Below, one piece after another: positions 26,368 to 35,878 of a stretch of 64,000 nucleotides of DNA. This DNA comes from Pseudomonas putida W15Oct28 (lineage in GTDB: Bacteria > Pseudomonadota > Gammaproteobacteria > Pseudomonadales > Pseudomonadaceae). A program made the position numbers and the translations under genes. Under the pieces are notes generated by a model. It was given only the letters and a program-made list of their open reading frames with translations. It made no database searches and was not told the DNA's origin. Location: assembly GCF_000708715.2 (NCBI RefSeq), contig NZ_JENB01000002.1, positions 62,001 to 126,000 of the forward strand. Reading direction: 5' to 3'. The first letter of the stretch is position 1; each line of letters starts with the position of its first letter.

Positions 26368-26445
26368 TTATCGGGACAGGTTTCAGATCATGCTTCTCAA
26401 GCGCGAACAGGTCGTGGCGAGCAGTAAACCCAAGGGGGCTCGTGC

Positions 26446-27792
26446 ATGAGCCGTATCCTTATCAGGAATGCCCGCCTGGTGAATGAAGGTAAGGTGTTCG
26501 ATGCGGACGTCCTTGTTGCCTATGGGCGAATCGAGAAAATCGCTGGCAGCATCGATGGCCTGAATAGCCCCGTCGAAATTGATGCGCAAGGGCGCTGGCT
26601 GGTGCCTGGCATGATCGACGACCAGGTGCACTTCCGCGAACCGGGTGCTGCGCACAAGGGCAGCATGGCCAGCGAGTCGCGGGCCGCTGTCGCCGGTGGC
26701 ATTACCAGCTTCATGGACATGCCCAATACCAACCCGGCGACTTTGACCCAGGCCGCCCTGGACGACAAGAAGGCCCGCGCAGCCGCGTCGTCTGCCGCCA
26801 ACTATGGCTTTCACTTTGGTGTGAGCAAGGACAACCTTGAAACCGTTGCCAGGCTCGACCCGCAGCAGGTTGCCGGGGTAAAAGTGTTCATGGGGGCCTC
26901 TACCGGCGACATGCTGGTTGACGACCCCGTCGTGCTCGAACGCCTTTTCGCGTGTGTGCCGACGGTTTTGCTGGCGCATTGCGAACACACGCCATCCATC
27001 CTCGACAACGAGGCGCGTTACCGTGAACAGTTCGGTGATTTCATCCCGCCGGCGATGCACCCGCTCATACGTGATGCGCAAGCCTGCTGGCGCTCGTCCA
27101 GCCTGGCCGTGGCGCTGGCGAACAGGTTTGGCACGCGCCTGCATGTGTTGCACCTGACCACGGCCAAGGAGCTGGAACTGTTCCAGCCTGGTCCCTTGGC
27201 CAGCAAGCTGATCACGGCCGAGGTCTGTGCCCACCACCTGCTGTTTGATGACAGCGACTATGTGCGCCTTGGCAACCTCATCAAATGCAACCCGGCCATC
27301 AAGACCCGCGCAGACCGCGACGCTTTGCGCCAGGCGCTGCTGTGCGACCGCCTCGATGTGATCGGCACAGACCATGCGCCGCATACCCTCGCAGAAAAAA
27401 ACAGGCCCTACGCGTCGGCACCTTCCGGTTTGCCCCTGGTGCAGCATGCGCTGCCGGCGTTGTTCGAACTGGTCGAGGAGGGCGTGCTGCCCATCACTCA
27501 GCTGGTCCGTAAAACCAGCCATGCGGTCGCCGACCTGTTCGCGATCCGCGAGCGTGGCTACCTGCGTGAAGGCTACTGGGCGGACCTGGCACTCATCGAG
27601 CGCCTCGCCGAGCCGCGGCCGGTCAGCCTGGACCCGGTACTTGCCCACTGCCAGTGGACGCCATTCCAGCACCATCGGCTGCGTCATCGTGTGACCACCA
27701 CGATCGTCTCCGGCCAACTGGCCTGGCATGACCAAAAGCTGAACGCGCACTGTCAGGGTTTACCACTGGCGTTCAATGCACAGCGGCGCTAA
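26446..27792 (+). CDS. pyrC2: Dihydroorotase-like amidohydrolase PyrC2
   Basis: A 448-aa class I dihydroorotase-like protein of the amidohydrolase superfamily (pyrimidine synthesis: carbamoyl-aspartate to dihydroorotate). Seen are DDQVHFREPG (residues 58-67), Lys in GVKVFMGAS, His in LAHCEH and VLHLTT, and Asp in GTDHAPHT. The first His of the usual HxH metal pair is Gln60. In Pseudomonas the second dihydroorotase lies with dksA2 in the Zur regulon, as here, and is thought to work when zinc is scarce. The ATG at 26446 follows AAGGGGGC. It is followed 30 bp later by dksA2. Confidence 0.9.
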   Translation: MSRILIRNARLVNEGKVFDADVLVAYGRIEKIAGSIDGLNSPVEIDAQGRWLVPGMIDDQVHFREPGAAHKGSMASESRAAVAGGITSFMDMPNTNPATLTQAALDDKKARAAASSAANYGFHFGVSKDNLETVARLDPQQVAGVKVFMGASTGDMLVDDPVVLERLFACVPTVLLAHCEHTPSILDNEARYREQFGDFIPPAMHPLIRDAQACWRSSSLAVALANRFGTRLHVLHLTTAKELELFQPGPLASKLITAEVCAHHLLFDDSDYVRLGNLIKCNPAIKTRADRDALRQALLCDRLDVIGTDHAPHTLAEKNRPYASAPSGLPLVQHALPALFELVEEGVLPITQLVRKTSHAVADLFAIRERGYLREGYWADLALIERLAEPRPVSLDPVLAHCQWTPFQHHRLRHRVTTTIVSGQLAWHDQKLNAHCQGLPLAFNAQRR

Positions 27793-27822
27793 CCCTTCGA
27801 ATACTGAGCAAGAGTGATTGCA

Positions 27823-28227
27823 ATGACCGAACAGGAACTGCTTTGTATGCCCGAAAAGGCCTATATGGATGCCTCACAGCAGGCATTCTTTCGCGACCTG
27901 CTGTTGGCACAGCGTGCAGAGCTTCAAGCGCGAATCTCCGGCGAGTTCGAGCTCATGCGTGAATTTGAGCCAAGCAGCGACCCTTCTGACCTGGGCACTG
28001 TGGAGGAGCAACGCCACTGGCAGCTGCGCCTGCTCGAGCGGGAAAAGAAGCTGCTGGACAAGATAGACGTAGCCCTGGAGCGCATTGCACGGGGGGAGTA
28101 CGGGTGGTGCAAGGACACCGGCGAACCCATTGGTCTCAAGCGCCTGCTGCTACGCCCAACGACGACGCTGAGCATCGAGGCCAAGGAGCGGCAGGAGCGC
28201 AAGGAACGGCACATACGCGAAGGCTGA
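27823..28227 (+). CDS. dksA2: DksA2, zinc-independent DksA paralogue
   Basis: A 134-aa RNA-polymerase secondary-channel protein of the DksA/TraR family. It has a coiled coil (about 20-90) with the Asp pair in SSDPSDLG at the tip. The zinc-finger region is degenerate: Cys96-x2-Thr99 and Ser117-x2-Ala120 instead of CxxC/CxxC, so only one cysteine is left. Zinc-free DksA2 keeps the ppGpp-linked response active during zinc starvation in P. aeruginosa. It shares the Zur-controlled unit with pyrC2. The ATG at 27823 is preferred to the GTG at 27814. Confidence 0.93.
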   Translation: MTEQELLCMPEKAYMDASQQAFFRDLLLAQRAELQARISGEFELMREFEPSSDPSDLGTVEEQRHWQLRLLEREKKLLDKIDVALERIARGEYGWCKDTGEPIGLKRLLLRPTTTLSIEAKERQERKERHIREG

Positions 28228-28273
28228 TTCGCATGGCATGGCTATAGCTGAGCTCGTGGGTGCTGCGCGTACT

Positions 28274-28360
28274 CTGTGGGAGCGGGCATGCCCGCGAAGA
28301 ATCCAGCGCGGTGGATGGCACCGGCTTCGCCGGTGTTCGCGGGCATGCCCGCTCCCACAG
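28274..28360. repeat. BIME (inverted REP pair)
   Basis: Arms CTGTGGGAGCGGGCATGCCC... (28274-28298) and its complement (28336-28360) enclose a GCGGTGGATGGCACCGGC core. It is the same element as in 46473-46560, 51871-51955 and 59113-59192. Confidence 0.85.
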
Positions 28361-28422
28361 TGATCTCGGGGGCTTTCAGATTTTGAGCTAGACAGTTGTT
28401 TCCAAAGCCCGAAAGCGGGTTG

Positions 28423-28863
28423 TCAGGCACCCTGGCGGTCGATATCGCGGCGCAGGACTACCGACGTGGTAATGTCATCCACTGATTCGTGACGTGCCAC
28501 GTTGTCGCGTACCTGGTTCAGGTCGTCGATTGTTCTGGTCTCGACTTCGACCACCAGGTCGAGTTGCCCACTCACAGAAGAAACGCGGCGCACGCGTGCG
28601 TCTGTTGCCAGTTGGTCGAGCAGCCCCATGGCTGGCGTGCGCTGCAGCGTCACCAGCAAGATCGCACGTATGACATTGGCGTCTATTTCGCCGATGTCAG
28701 CCCGATAACCTCGAATGATCCCGCTGCGTTCAAGGTTGGCTACGCGCTCGGTCGTGGCACTTCTGGAAAGGCCTATCCGGGCTGCCAATGCTTTCAGGGC
28801 AATACGCGCGTCCTTCGAAAGTACTTCAAGAATCTCACGATCTTTTGCGTCCAGCTCACGCAT
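28423..28863 (-). CDS. Lrp/AsnC-family regulator (paralogue 1)
   Basis: A 146-aa Lrp-type regulator: HTH in residues 1-60 (LKALAARIGLSRSATTERVA) and a RAM domain with SVSGQLDLVVEVE. It is divergent from the trifunctional kinase/aminotransferase gene. It shares roughly four of five residues with the Lrp gene on the far side of that enzyme (32202-32642), so the pair arose by local duplication. Confidence 0.92.
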   Translation of the reverse strand: MRELDAKDREILEVLSKDARIALKALAARIGLSRSATTERVANLERSGIIRGYRADIGEIDANVIRAILLVTLQRTPAMGLLDQLATDARVRRVSSVSGQLDLVVEVETRTIDDLNQVRDNVARHESVDDITTSVVLRRDIDRQGA

Positions 28864-29006
28864 TGCACCACCTGATTAACCCGCCGTCTTTATGCCGGTC
28901 CGAACCGGCATTATGCTTGTCTATCCCGACCGTATGCAGGGTGTCCGTTTCGACGGTGCATGACAAGCTATTGAAAAAACTATTTGCTCGCTCGGAACGT
29001 GATGAT

Positions 29007-32000
29007 ATGACAGACCTTTCCCACCCGGCACCTCGGTTTTCGGCAAGCGATGCCGAGGGCCTCGCAAAAGAATTCTTCAATGTCACCGGCACGGCAACGC
29101 CCCTGGACGGGGAGCGTGATCGCAACTACCGGTTGAACACCGGCGTTGATGCAGGCTGGATTCTGAAAATCGTCAACGCCAGCGAGCCCAGGGTAGAAAG
29201 CGAGTTTCAAACCGCGCTGCTCGGGCACCTGGCCGTTCATGGCGCCCACCTGGGCGTGCCTCACCTGCGGGCCAGTGTGGCGGGCGACTTTTTGCCGTGT
29301 GTGGCCAGTGCCACAGGTGAGCAGCATGCGGTGCGCCTGGTCAGCTGGTTGTCTGGCACGCCGCTGGCCGAGGCCAAGCGTTCATTCGAGCTGATGAGGC
29401 ACTTTGGCCAGGCACTGGGTGAGCTTGACCGCGCCCTGCAGGGCTTCATGCACCCGGGTGCCGTGCGGGACCTTGACTGGGATTTGCGCCATGCGGCGCG
29501 TTCCCGTTCGCGGCTGCACTACATCAAGAGCCCCGAGCGCCGGGCTATTGCCGAGCGTTTCATTGCCCGGTTTGAAGAGACTGTACAGCCCAAGCTGGCT
29601 TCACTGCGGGCACAGGTGATTCACAACGACGCCAACGACTGGAACATCCTGGTCGACGCGGAAACCACCAGCAAGGTGACCGGCTTCATCGACTTTGGCG
29701 ATGCCGTGCATACGGTGCTGATTGCCGAAGTCGCGATTGCCAGCGCTTACGCCATTCTCGACATGGACGACCCGATCGGCGCCGCTGCTGCGCTGGTGGC
29801 CGGTTTCCATGAAAAGTACCCGTTGCAAGCGCAAGAGCTTGATGTGTTGTTCAACCTGATCGCCATGCGCCTGGTCATCAGCGTCACGTTCTCCGCTTCC
29901 CGGCAGGACCAGACAGACGAAAACCCCTACCTGGCGATCAGTGAAGCGCCTGCCTGGCGCCTGCTGGAACAGCTTGATTCGATGAACCCACGGCTGGCCA
30001 CCGGCATCCTGCGCAAGGCCTGTGGGTTTGATGCCATCGACGGTGCAGGCGAAGTCCGCCGCTGGATTGCGCACAATCAAAAGTCCTTCGCCGACCTGGT
30101 GCGCCCGTCTGCCGCCATCCTGAACAAGGTGATTGCCCCGTTTGGCGATGCCACCCACGAGATGACCATCGCCTCGGCTGAGCAACGCCCTGCAGATGCA
30201 ACCCGTTGGTGGGATGAGTTCTCTGCTGCTCACCAGGTGCCGCTGGCCATCGGGCCTTGGGGCGAGTTGCGCACCATCTACACCGACAGCGCGTTCGAGT
30301 CCCGCTTCATCAAGGGGCAACGGCGCACACTGCATGTCGGGGTCGACCTGGTGATGCCAGCGGGTACGCCTTTGTACGCACCGGTCGCCGGCACCGTCAG
30401 AAGCGTCGAGGTAGAACCAGACCCGCTGGGGTATGGCGGCCTGGTGATGATCGAGCACACGCCACCCGGTTGCCCGCCATTCCTGACCCTGTGGGGGCAC
30501 ATGGCCCATGAGGCGCTCAGCCGCTTGAAAGCCGGTGACAAGCTCGAAGCGGGCGACCTGGTCGGTTACATGGGCGCCGATCATGAAAACGGCGGCTGGA
30601 TCCCCCACCTGCACCTGCAGATGACCACCGATACCCAGCTGAGCGCAAGCGAGGTCATTGGCGTGGGTGAGCCAGAGTACCGCGAAGTGTGGGCTGACCT
30701 GTTCCCTGATGCCTCGACCCTGGCCGGTATCCCGCCAGAGACCTACAGCCAGCAGGGAATGACCAAGGCCCAGATCATTGCCAAGCGCAAGGAGCTGCTG
30801 CTACCGAACCTGTCGATTTCGTACAGCGACCCGATCAAGTTCGTGCGCGGCGATGGCGTATGGCTGATCGACAACTTCGGGCGCGCCTACCTGGACTGCT
30901 TCAACAACGTGTGCCACCTTGGCCATAGCCACCCGGACGTGGTCGAGGCCTTGACGCGCCAGGCTGCGCTACTCAACACCAATACCCGCTACCTGCACGA
31001 CAACATCGTGGAATACGCCGAACGCCTGACCGGTACGCTGCCAGAGGGCCTTTGCGTAGCCTCATTTGGTTGTTCGGGCAGTGAAGCCAACAGCCTGATG
31101 CTGCGCATGGCGCGCAACTACACAGGCAGTGACCAGGCAATCGTGCTGGACTGGGCCTACCACGGCACCACGCAAGAACTCATCGACCTGAGCCCTTACA
31201 AGTACAAGCGCAAGGCCGGCAAGGGCAGGGCGGCGCATGTTTACGAGGCGGTGGTGCCAGACAGCTACTATGCCCCCGAGGACTGGCCAGTGCAGGAGCA
31301 CGGCAAGCGTTTTGCCGAGTCGGTAGCAGAGCAACTGGATGCCATGCGCAAGGCCGGCAAGGGCCCCGGGTTCTTCCTTGCAGAGTCTATTCCGAGTGTC
31401 GCGGGGCAGGTGTTCCTGCCTGAGCACTACCTCAAGGAGGTCTACGCCATGGTTCGCGCCGAGGGTGGTCTGTGCCTGGCCGATGAGGTGCAGGTCGGGT
31501 TTGGCCGCGTCGGTAGCCACTGGTGGGCATTCGAGACCCAGGGCGTGGTGCCGGATGCCGTCACCATGGGCAAACCGATTGGTAACGGCCACCCAATGTC
31601 GGCGGTTGTGACCACGCGTGAGGTTGCCGATGCCTTCAACAACGGCATGGAGTATTTCAATACCTTCGCCGGCAACCCCGTGTCGTGCGCGGTAGGCCTG
31701 GCGGTGCTCAACGCAATCGAGCGCGACCAGTTGAAAGAAAACGCCTTGAACGTCGGCAATTACCTGCTGGAGGGCTTCCGCAAGCTTCAGCAGCAATTTG
31801 ACGTGATTGGTGATGTGCGCGGGCTTGGGCTCTTCCTCGGCATCGTGCTGGTCACAGACCGCAAGTCGAAGGCGCCGGCCACGGCCCTGGCCAGAAAGGT
31901 GGCTGATGGCGCCAGGGAGCGCGGCGTGTTGATCGGCACCGAAGGCCCCCATGACAACGTGCTGAAAATGCGCCCATCGATGATTTTCAGCCGGGCCAAT

Positions 32001-32054
32001 GCCGACTTCCTCCTCGAGGTGCTGAAAGACAGCTTTACCGCAGCACTGAAGTAG
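29007..32054 (+). CDS. Trifunctional APH kinase / M23 peptidase-like / class III aminotransferase protein
   Basis: A 1015-aa three-domain protein. Residues 15-330 are an aminoglycoside/choline-kinase fold with the catalytic loop [14 protein letters not shown] (about 203-216) and IDFGD (about 228). Residues 420-560 are a LytM/M23-like domain with HVGVDL (His443) and HLHLQ (His534). Residues 598-1015 are a class III PLP aminotransferase with Lys856 in [12 protein letters not shown]. In animals hydroxylysine kinase (APH fold) and 5-phosphohydroxylysine phospho-lyase (class III fold) act in sequence. The fusion suggests phosphorylation of a hydroxy-amino compound followed by phosphate elimination (inference). 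The M23 part has no export signal, so it is unlikely to cut cell wall. The ATG at 29007 is chosen by domain start; its ribosome-binding site is weak. Confidence 0.88.
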   Translation: MTDLSHPAPRFSASDAEGLAKEFFNVTGTATPLDGERDRNYRLNTGVDAGWILKIVNASEPRVESEFQTALLGHLAVHGAHLGVPHLRASVAGDFLPCVASATGEQHAVRLVSWLSGTPLAEAKRSFELMRHFGQALGELDRALQGFMHPGAVRDLDWDLRHAARSRSRLHYIKSPERRAIAERFIARFEETVQPKLASLRAQVIHNDANDWNILVDAETTSKVTGFIDFGDAVHTVLIAEVAIASAYAILDMDDPIGAAAALVAGFHEKYPLQAQELDVLFNLIAMRLVISVTFSASRQDQTDENPYLAISEAPAWRLLEQLDSMNPRLATGILRKACGFDAIDGAGEVRRWIAHNQKSFADLVRPSAAILNKVIAPFGDATHEMTIASAEQRPADATRWWDEFSAAHQVPLAIGPWGELRTIYTDSAFESRFIKGQRRTLHVGVDLVMPAGTPLYAPVAGTVRSVEVEPDPLGYGGLVMIEHTPPGCPPFLTLWGHMAHEALSRLKAGDKLEAGDLVGYMGADHENGGWIPHLHLQMTTDTQLSASEVIGVGEPEYREVWADLFPDASTLAGIPPETYSQQGMTKAQIIAKRKELLLPNLSISYSDPIKFVRGDGVWLIDNFGRAYLDCFNNVCHLGHSHPDVVEALTRQAALLNTNTRYLHDNIVEYAERLTGTLPEGLCVASFGCSGSEANSLMLRMARNYTGSDQAIVLDWAYHGTTQELIDLSPYKYKRKAGKGRAAHVYEAVVPDSYYAPEDWPVQEHGKRFAESVAEQLDAMRKAGKGPGFFLAESIPSVAGQVFLPEHYLKEVYAMVRAEGGLCLADEVQVGFGRVGSHWWAFETQGVVPDAVTMGKPIGNGHPMSAVVTTREVADAFNNGMEYFNTFAGNPVSCAVGLAVLNAIERDQLKENALNVGNYLLEGFRKLQQQFDVIGDVRGLGLFLGIVLVTDRKSKAPATALARKVADGARERGVLIGTEGPHDNVLKMRPSMIFSRANADFLLEVLKDSFTAALK

Positions 32055-32085
32055 TACAGCAGAGCGAGCAGGGCTGCTGCGCAGC

Positions 32086-32171
32086 CCATCGCAGGCAAGC
32101 CAGCTCCCACAGGAATTGCGCAATCTTCGGCATTTGCGCTGTACCTGTGGGAGCTGGCTTGCCTGCGATGG
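32086..32171. repeat. REP inverted pair
   Basis: 28-bp perfect arms (CCATCGCAGGCAAGCCAGCTCCCACAGG and its complement at 32144-32171). It lies between the convergent trifunctional enzyme and Lrp genes. Its arm sequence is of a different family from the GCGGGCATGCCC elements. Confidence 0.85.
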
Positions 32172-32201
32172 GGCGCAACGCGGCCCCTGATCCCGCAAGG
32201 T

Positions 32202-32642
32202 TCAAGCCTTCTGCCGGTCTATGTCACGCCGCAACACGACTGCCGTGGTGATGTCGTCTACAGAGTCGTGGCACGCCACGGCGTCTCGTACGCGGTTCAA
32301 GTCATCAATGGTCCTTGCTTCGACCTCCACTATCAAGTCAAGCTGCCCGCTGACCGATGAAACCCGTTTCACCTGGGCGTTCTGAGCCAGCAGGTCCAAC
32401 AGCCCAAGTGCCGGCGTACGTTTCAGCGCTACCAGAATGATTGCCCGTATGACATTGGCATCGATTTCACCAATGTCGGCACGGTATCCGCGGATGACCC
32501 CGCTACGCTCCAGTTGCAAAACCCGCTCGCTGGTGGCACTCCTTGACAGGCCAACCCTTGCAGCCAGCGCTTTGAGTGCCACACGTGCTTCCTTGGAAAG
32601 TATCTCCAGGATTTCCCGATCTTTGGAATCTAACTCGCGCAA
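32202..32642 (-). CDS. Lrp/AsnC-family regulator (paralogue 2)
   Basis: A 146-aa Lrp-type regulator, closely similar along its whole length to the one at 28423-28863 (for example SVSGQLDLIVEVEARTIDDL). Start choice: a GGGAG site lies 9 nt before the TTG at 32642, which also gives the same opening (RELDxKDREIL) and length as the paralogue. A GTG at 32651 sits too close to that site. It is divergent from the amino-acid ABC importer, so it probably controls it. Confidence 0.9.
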   Translation of the reverse strand: MRELDSKDREILEILSKEARVALKALAARVGLSRSATSERVLQLERSGVIRGYRADIGEIDANVIRAIILVALKRTPALGLLDLLAQNAQVKRVSSVSGQLDLIVEVEARTIDDLNRVRDAVACHDSVDDITTAVVLRRDIDRQKA

Positions 32643-32930
32643 TGCTGACACTCCCGCCTGATCACCGGTAAATGACCGGCTGCCCCGGTAAAGTGCAGGG
32701 GGGCAAACCAGCCGAATACTTGCTTGTTTTTAGTGCGTTGCCAGACACTACCCCAGTTAATCCAACGCCCGAAGTAGCGCCGACACTGTGCCGGCCGATT
32801 CCGGCAATGTGCCACCCGAACACGCACATTGCAGGGTGATTTCACGGTTTTAGTGTGCAAAGCTCTAAACGAAGCTTGGGACCTCAGCGCCCAGAACAAT
32901 AAGAAATAGAAACTTCCAAGGAGTGAAACG
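32643..32930. other. Promoter region between Lrp paralogue 2 and the ABC operon
   Basis: About 290 bp without a gene. It is AT-richer than its surroundings near 32725-32760 and 32850-32925, fitting divergent promoters and Lrp binding. No clear palindromic operator was picked out by eye. Confidence 0.5.
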
Positions 32931-33719
32931 ATGCTGGCAAGAAAAACCAGGATGCTACTGGCTTCCACCGCTGTTGCGGCGGCTGCGTTGTTCTCTCACG
33001 GCATGGTGCACGCCGATGATTTGCAGGCCGTTCAAAGTTCAAAAGTACTGCGCGTGGCAATGAGCGGCCAATACGCCCCCTTCAGTTTTGCCAATGAAAA
33101 AAATGAAATTGTCGGTTTCGACGCCTCCATTGGTGAAGCACTCGCCCAGCGTTTGGGTGCGGATATAAAAATCATCACCACACCGTTTGACGGCATTATC
33201 GCCGGGCTGCTAGCCAAAAAGTATGACGCGGTCATCGCATCAATGACCATTACGCCCGAGCGGCTGAAAGCCGTTGACTTCGTAGGCCCTTATTACCATG
33301 CGGGCCGTACCATCGGCGTAAAGGAAGACTCTCCGATCAAGGGGCTTGATGATCTCAAGGATGTCACTGTTGGCGTTACGCTGGGCGATTCGCACGATAA
33401 ATGGGCGCGTGCTCGCGGCAATCTTAAAGTGCGCACCTATAAAGGCTTGCCGGAAATGCTGGTGGACCTGGAAGCCGGGCGTATCGACGCGGTAGTGATG
33501 GACAGTATTCCGGTCATGGTTGCGGTAAAGGAGACCGGGCAGAAAGTGCGGATCATCAGCCTGCCGGACGAGCAGGGTGGCCGTGAAGGCCTGGGCATTG
33601 CCATTCGCAGAAACAACCCTGAACTCAAGGCCCAGTTGCAAAAGGCCCTGGACGAGATCCTGGCCGATGGCACCTATAAAGACATCTCCATGAAATGGGT
33701 GGGTAGCGACATTCGTTGA
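32931..33719 (+). CDS. ABC importer, periplasmic amino-acid-binding protein
   Basis: A 262-aa class 3 solute-binding protein. It has an N-terminal signal peptide (basic start, apolar core, cut near HADD at about residue 29). The mature part starts KVLRVAMSGQYAPFSF, typical of Lys/Arg/Orn/His-binding proteins, with the GFDASIGEALAQRLG and DAVIASMTITPER segments. First gene of a four-gene importer, after an AAGGAG site. Next to the Lrp-controlled trifunctional enzyme, it may bring in that enzyme's substrate (inference). Confidence 0.93.
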   Translation: MLARKTRMLLASTAVAAAALFSHGMVHADDLQAVQSSKVLRVAMSGQYAPFSFANEKNEIVGFDASIGEALAQRLGADIKIITTPFDGIIAGLLAKKYDAVIASMTITPERLKAVDFVGPYYHAGRTIGVKEDSPIKGLDDLKDVTVGVTLGDSHDKWARARGNLKVRTYKGLPEMLVDLEAGRIDAVVMDSIPVMVAVKETGQKVRIISLPDEQGGREGLGIAIRRNNPELKAQLQKALDEILADGTYKDISMKWVGSDIR

Positions 33720-33735
33720 TGCACACCTGAAGTGG

Positions 33736-33758
33736 CCCGGCCGACAGGCTGGGCCGGG
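33736..33758 (+). promoter_or_regulatory. Intercistronic hairpin after the binding-protein gene
   Basis: A 7-bp stem CCCGGCC/GGCCGGG with a 9-nt loop just after the binding-protein stop codon. Such hairpins often raise binding-protein over permease expression by partial termination or mRNA stabilisation. Confidence 0.5.
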
Positions 33759-33784
33759 TTGGCTGAATTTTGTGAGTGGTTTTT

Positions 33785-34432
33785 ATGGACCTGTCATTGA
33801 TCCAACGCACCTACCCGTTTTTCATGGAAGCCGCTTGGGTAACTGTGCAGATCTCGTTGCTTTCACTGCTATTGGGCTTATGCCTGGCCATCGTGCTGGT
33901 GGCGTTCAGATTATCGCCATTCATAATCTTGCGATGGGCAGCCAAGATCTACGTCAGCGTATTTCGCGGCACACCCTGCCTGGTGCAGTTATTCATTATC
34001 TACTTTGGTGGGCCACAAATAGGCATCGAGCTTGAACCGTTTTCTGCTGCAGTGATCGGTTTAGGCATGAATATCGCGGCGTATATGTCAGAGTCCATTC
34101 GGGGTGCTATCGATAACGTCGACCCTGGCCAGGCGGAGGGCGCGCGGTCGATTGGCTTCAGCCGCAGGCAGACGCTGTTGTTCATCATCGTTCCCCAGGC
34201 AATGAAGCTGATGATCAGACCGCTTGGTGTCAATGCCATCGGCCTGATCAAGGGGTCTGCCCTGGTGTCGGCCATTTCCGTGGTTGAACTGACTTACACC
34301 GCCCAGCGCTTCATCAGTTCAACCTACAAACCGTTCGAGATATTCATGGTATCGGCGCTGCTTTATATCGTCATGGTCTACTCGGTCAAGTACCTGGTGG
34401 AAGTGCTGGACCGGCGCTACGCGACCAAGTGA
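33785..34432 (+). CDS. ABC importer permease (His/Glu/Gln/Arg type), subunit 1
   Basis: A 215-aa inner-membrane permease of the HisMQ type, with about five helices. The EAA-loop motif DPGQAEGARSIGFSRRQTL contacts the ATPase. The ATG at 33785 is preferred to an in-frame start three codons upstream. It is followed by the second permease after a 9-bp gap. Confidence 0.92.
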   Translation: MDLSLIQRTYPFFMEAAWVTVQISLLSLLLGLCLAIVLVAFRLSPFIILRWAAKIYVSVFRGTPCLVQLFIIYFGGPQIGIELEPFSAAVIGLGMNIAAYMSESIRGAIDNVDPGQAEGARSIGFSRRQTLLFIIVPQAMKLMIRPLGVNAIGLIKGSALVSAISVVELTYTAQRFISSTYKPFEIFMVSALLYIVMVYSVKYLVEVLDRRYATK

Positions 34433-34441
34433 GGAGTGCCA

Positions 34442-35101
34442 GTGGAAGGATTCAACCTGAGTGTCATCACGCCTTACTATGAAATGCTGGCGACCGGCCT
34501 GTGGTGGACGGTTGTCATGTTTCTCTGCTCCAGTGTCATCAGCCTGGCAGTGGGTGTGCTATTTGCCCTGATCGACCTGTATGCGCCGAAAGCCATGGCC
34601 TTGCCCGTGCGTTTCGTGACCTGGCTGTTGATGGGCACGCCTTTGTTGTTGCAACTTTATCTGATCTATTACGGGCTGGTTCAGGTGGGTATCGATATCC
34701 CTGCGTTGGCCGCGGGTATTATCGGCCTGAGCCTGCATTTTGCGGTGTACAACGCCGACGTGATCAAGTCCGGGATCGAGGCGGTTGACCCGGGCCAGAT
34801 AGAGGGCGCGCGCTCGATTGGCCTGAGCAAAGCAATGACCCAACGCTACATCATTGTTCCGCAGGCGCTCAGAAAAACCACTGCGCCGCTGGGGAACAAC
34901 CTCATCGTGTTGCTGAAGGACACTTCGCTGGTCTCGATCATCGGAATTGCCGAACTTGTCTACAGCGCCCAATTGGCTGTCAGCGAAACGTATAGCCCCT
35001 TCGAGTTCTATATTGCCGTCGCAGTGATCTACTACGTGGCCAACCTGGTGCTCGAGGCTGGGTTGCATCTTATTGAAGCAAAGGTCGAGATGTCACGATG
35101 A
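34442..35101 (+). CDS. ABC importer permease, subunit 2
   Basis: A 219-aa HisMQ-type permease with EAA loop DPGQIEGARSIGLSKAMTQ. The GTG at 34442 is preferred (GAGGAG six bases upstream); a GTG at 34436 overlaps that site. It is homologous to subunit 1, and its stop overlaps the ATPase start (ATGA). Confidence 0.92.
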   Translation: MEGFNLSVITPYYEMLATGLWWTVVMFLCSSVISLAVGVLFALIDLYAPKAMALPVRFVTWLLMGTPLLLQLYLIYYGLVQVGIDIPALAAGIIGLSLHFAVYNADVIKSGIEAVDPGQIEGARSIGLSKAMTQRYIIVPQALRKTTAPLGNNLIVLLKDTSLVSIIGIAELVYSAQLAVSETYSPFEFYIAVAVIYYVANLVLEAGLHLIEAKVEMSR

Positions 35102-35862
35102 ACAACAACGCTATGGTAGAGGTGAAGGGCGCTCGCAAAGCCTACGGCACACTTGAGGTGCTCAAGGGCATCGATCTGTCGGTGTCCCGTGGGCAGATCT
35201 TCGCCATCATCGGCCCGAGTGGCTCTGGCAAAAGTACCCTGCTGCGGTCGATCAACCATCTCGAAGTGCTCAATGGCGGTGAAATCTGGCTGGATGGCGA
35301 TCAGGTCAACCGCCCCTTGAAAGGCCGCGCCTTCGAGCAGCATATCAACCGGGTGCGCCAGCAGATGGGCATGGTGTTTCAACACTTCAATCTGTTCCCG
35401 CACCTCACCGTTTGCGAAAACATCGCGATAGGGCCTGTGAAGCTCAAGGGCTACTCGAAAAGCGCGGCAAGAGAGCTCGCCCTGGAGTACCTGCAAAAGG
35501 TGGGGTTGGAGAACAAGATCGACGAATATCCGTCGCGCTTGTCTGGCGGGCAGAAGCAGCGCGTCGCCATTGCCCGGGCATTGGCCATGCAACCCAAGGT
35601 CATGTTGTTCGATGAAGCAACCTCAGCGCTGGACCCGGAGCTTGTCGAAGAAGTGAACCTGGTAATGAAACAACTGGCGGCCGAACACATGACCATGTTG
35701 ATCGTCACGCATGAGATGCGCTTTGCCGGCGAGGTTGCTGACCAGATTGTATTCATGGATGGCGGTGTTGTTGTGGAACAAGGGGCGCCGGGCGAAATCC
35801 TCAAGAACCCGGTGCAGGACCGTACCCGGGCCTTTTTGAAGAAGCATTTGCATGACCGCTAG
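35098..35862 (+). CDS. ABC importer ATPase (polar amino acid)
   Basis: A 254-aa ATP-binding subunit of the GlnQ/HisP group: Walker A GPSGSGKST, Q-loop FQHFNLFPH, signature LSGGQKQRVAIARAL, Walker B VMLFDEATSALD and switch VTHEM. Last gene of the importer operon, followed after 16 bp by a strong terminator. Confidence 0.95.
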   Translation: MNNNAMVEVKGARKAYGTLEVLKGIDLSVSRGQIFAIIGPSGSGKSTLLRSINHLEVLNGGEIWLDGDQVNRPLKGRAFEQHINRVRQQMGMVFQHFNLFPHLTVCENIAIGPVKLKGYSKSAARELALEYLQKVGLENKIDEYPSRLSGGQKQRVAIARALAMQPKVMLFDEATSALDPELVEEVNLVMKQLAAEHMTMLIVTHEMRFAGEVADQIVFMDGGVVVEQGAPGEILKNPVQDRTRAFLKKHLHDR

Positions 35863-35878
35863 TGTGCACATGTTCCAT

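Noticed and set aside
29007..32054. Secreted cell-wall peptidase
   Set aside because: The M23-like domain is internal to a cytoplasmic kinase/aminotransferase chain without any signal peptide.
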